Under the pieces are notes generated by a model that was not told the DNA's origin, made no database searches, and saw nothing but the letters and a program-made list of their open reading frames with translations. Below, in pieces: positions 62,799-64,000 of a stretch of 64,000 bases of DNA (positions are counted from its first letter, which is position 1; every line of letters starts with the position of its first letter). The translations under genes and the position numbers were made by a program. The stretch comes from Clostridia bacterium (lineage in GTDB: Bacteria; Bacillota; Clostridia; Oscillospirales; Acutalibacteraceae), in assembly GCA_017409265.1 (NCBI GenBank), contig JAFQSY010000083.1:1-64000 (forward strand). The letters run 5' to 3'.

Positions 62799-63440
62799 AT
62801 GAAAATTAATCAATTGTATCTCGGTCATGAAATGTTTGCAAACTGTTACCTGCTTGTTGACGAAAAAACAGGCGATGCAGCGGTTGTTGACCCTGCATGG
62901 TATACGGATGATTTCAAAAACATACTTGCCGAGAACAACGCAAATTTGAAATATATCTTACTTACTCACGGTCATTTTGACCATATTTTCGGTGTGCACG
63001 GACTCAAAGAGGCGACAGGTGCAAAGGTTGTTATTCACGGTAATGATGCAGGTCATCTGCTTGATGAAAACAAAAGTCTTGCGAGGGGCAACATGCCTGA
63101 ACCTCAGAAACCTGTTCATGCAGATGCTCTTGTCAGCGACGGCGATGTTATCACACTCGGCGAAAGCAAAATCAGAGTTATGCATACTCCGGGTCATACG
63201 ATGGGCGGAGTTTGCTATATTCTTGAGGATGACAGGGTTATTATCAGCGGAGACACTCTTTTTTGCATGACTGCAGGCAGGACGGATTTCTTTGACGGCA
63301 GCGATGAGCTTATGATTGAATCGCTCAAAAGGCTTATTGCACTTGACGGTGACTACCGTGTTTTGCCCGGTCACAACAGGGAAACAACACTTGAAAGTGA
63401 AAGAAAACGCAATTGGTATATCAGAAGGATGGTTAAATAA
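62799..63440 (+). CDS. MBL-fold hydrolase (YcbL/glyoxalase II-like)
   Basis: This 213-residue compact metallo-beta-lactamase-fold protein has the THGHFDHIFGVHGL (HxHxDH) motif near 53-66, PGHTMGG near 130, ISGDTLF and the terminal PGHNRET. It matches the short YcbL-type hydrolases related to glyoxalase II, which hydrolyse thioesters in some cases. Start ATG 62799 follows AAAAGGTGA; the longer reading from 62742 lies inside dtd. It is conserved between dtd and hemZ in Clostridia. The physiological substrate is unknown. Confidence 0.92.
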   Translation: MKINQLYLGHEMFANCYLLVDEKTGDAAVVDPAWYTDDFKNILAENNANLKYILLTHGHFDHIFGVHGLKEATGAKVVIHGNDAGHLLDENKSLARGNMPEPQKPVHADALVSDGDVITLGESKIRVMHTPGHTMGGVCYILEDDRVIISGDTLFCMTAGRTDFFDGSDELMIESLKRLIALDGDYRVLPGHNRETTLESERKRNWYIRRMVK

Positions 63441-64000
63441 GTGATATTAAGAATTTTCGGTCACGATTTCCATTATGAATGTGAAAGTCTGTGCAGGGTG
63501 TATTTCCCAAACGAAAAAATTAATATAGTTTATGACGAAAGCGACGAGGATGAAAGAACTGTTGTTACCCGATGCCTGCCGATTGAAGGAGGAAACCGTG
63601 TTGAAGTGGATGCGTTTATTGACGGCGAGTCACGCTCACTAAATGCGGAAGTGATATCTGATGAGGCTGATCTTCACGACAAAAGCGAGCTGAAAATCTG
63701 TCAGCTTATTTTTGAAGTGCTTTCGGATATAACGGGCTATACTCCGCCTTGGGGAATCCAGACGGGTGTCCGCCCTTCAAAGCTTATGCTCCGCCTTGTT
63801 GATGAAATGGGCATTGAAGGAGCACTCCGCTATTTTAAGGAGGACTTGCTTGTCAGTGAGGAGAAAACAGCTCTTGCTCATGTTGTTGCATCGGCAGAGG
63901 AAAAGATAATTAATCTTTCAACAGACAAATCATTCAGCCTTTATGTTTCAATTCCGTTCTGTCCTTCAAGATGCAGCTATTGCTCGTTTGTTTCTCATTC
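63441..64000 (+). CDS. hemZ: HemZ-type radical SAM coproporphyrinogen dehydrogenase (5' part)
   Basis: The frame is open from GTG 63441 to the right edge, about 186 residues, so the gene is cut by the window. The N-terminal region carries the HemZ-type block TPPWGIQTGVRPSKLMLRLV. The radical SAM cluster motif CPSRCSYC follows near residues 175-182. Family members are HemN-like and assigned to coproporphyrinogen III oxidation, although for HemZ proteins this is less certain. It begins directly after the MBL stop codon, completing the recJ-rel-dtd-MBL-hemZ order. The SD is weak (AAGGATGG about 10 bases upstream). Confidence 0.88.
   Translation, partial: MILRIFGHDFHYECESLCRVYFPNEKINIVYDESDEDERTVVTRCLPIEGGNRVEVDAFIDGESRSLNAEVISDEADLHDKSELKICQLIFEVLSDITGYTPPWGIQTGVRPSKLMLRLVDEMGIEGALRYFKEDLLVSEEKTALAHVVASAEEKIINLSTDKSFSLYVSIPFCPSRCSYCSFVSH

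Overview
The window is chromosomal DNA from a low- to moderate-GC, spore-forming member of the Clostridia, most likely the Oscillospirales/Ruminococcaceae group of gut or rumen bacteria. This is an inference. It rests on a phenylalanyl T-box leader, a YunB sporulation protein, an IreB-type phosphoprotein, a type III glutamine synthetase, a FakA-type kinase, a recJ-relA-dtd-MBL-hemZ operon, strong Shine-Dalgarno sites and TTG/GTG starts, and many promoters of the TTGAnn-17-TATAAT type. No phage, transposase, rRNA or CRISPR array was seen. Gene density is high and most convergent gene pairs share one bidirectional hairpin terminator.

Layout. 1-3.8 kb: tRNA-Leu(TAA), then a BlaI/BlaR1-like regulator-sensor pair behind a double operator. 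3.8-8.5 kb: a GPH-family sugar transporter (-), a glycerophosphodiesterase-like protein and glutamine synthetase III (+). 8.5-19.1 kb: a ten-gene minus-strand operon holding a LeuA-like protein, a TIM-barrel/acyl-CoA ligase fusion, a branched-chain aminotransferase, a P-loop ATPase, the four subunits of a 2-oxoacid:ferredoxin oxidoreductase, an XRE-cupin regulator and a second acyl-CoA ligase. 19.5-25.6 kb: an O-antigen-ligase-like membrane protein (+), a two-subunit aconitase X, an NfeD-SPFH pair and a DUF421-DUF4363 pair (all -). 25.7-29 kb: ROK kinase, SIS isomerase and GH2 glycosidase (+). 29.8-37.2 kb: yunB, ligA with a GcvH-like protein lacking the lipoyl lysine, T-box-pheS-pheT, and ireB with an unknown partner. 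37.3-47.3 kb: YwlG and an ECF S-component (-), a 1003-aa beta-galactosidase (+), an MBL hydrolase (-), a secreted lipase-like protein (+), a MATE exporter (-) and a DapA-family lyase (+). 47.4-58 kb: a membrane PP2C phosphatase with a Thr/Arg-rich tail (+), an alpha/beta hydrolase, bioY and a BadF-type kinase (-), a Usp-like protein (+), and the recG-fakA-SBP-tcdA block (-). 58-64 kb: recJ, rel, dtd, an MBL hydrolase and the start of hemZ (+).

How the genes work together. The ten-gene operon reads as one metabolic module linking branched-chain (or similar) free acids, their acyl-CoA esters, 2-oxoacids and amino acids. AMP-forming ligases activate the acid, the ferredoxin-dependent oxidoreductase can carboxylate the acyl-CoA reductively, and IlvE transaminates the product. 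The same enzymes could also run towards oxidation. The LeuA-like protein has lost the usual metal-binding histidines and one ligase is fused to an isomerase-type TIM barrel, so at least two parts of the module are non-standard. Carbohydrate use is covered by two GH2 enzymes, the GPH transporter, two sugar-kinase-like proteins, the SIS protein and the DapA-like lyase. Signalling genes are the BlaI/BlaR1-like pair with an unrecognised sensor domain, the PP2C phosphatase, IreB and the (p)ppGpp synthetase/hydrolase.

Intergenic stretches near or above 300 bases: 87-385 holds an AT-rich inverted repeat, a terminator and the blaI-like control region. 19109-19540 holds two divergent promoters and one inverted repeat. 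32806-33119 holds the pheST promoter and T-box leader.
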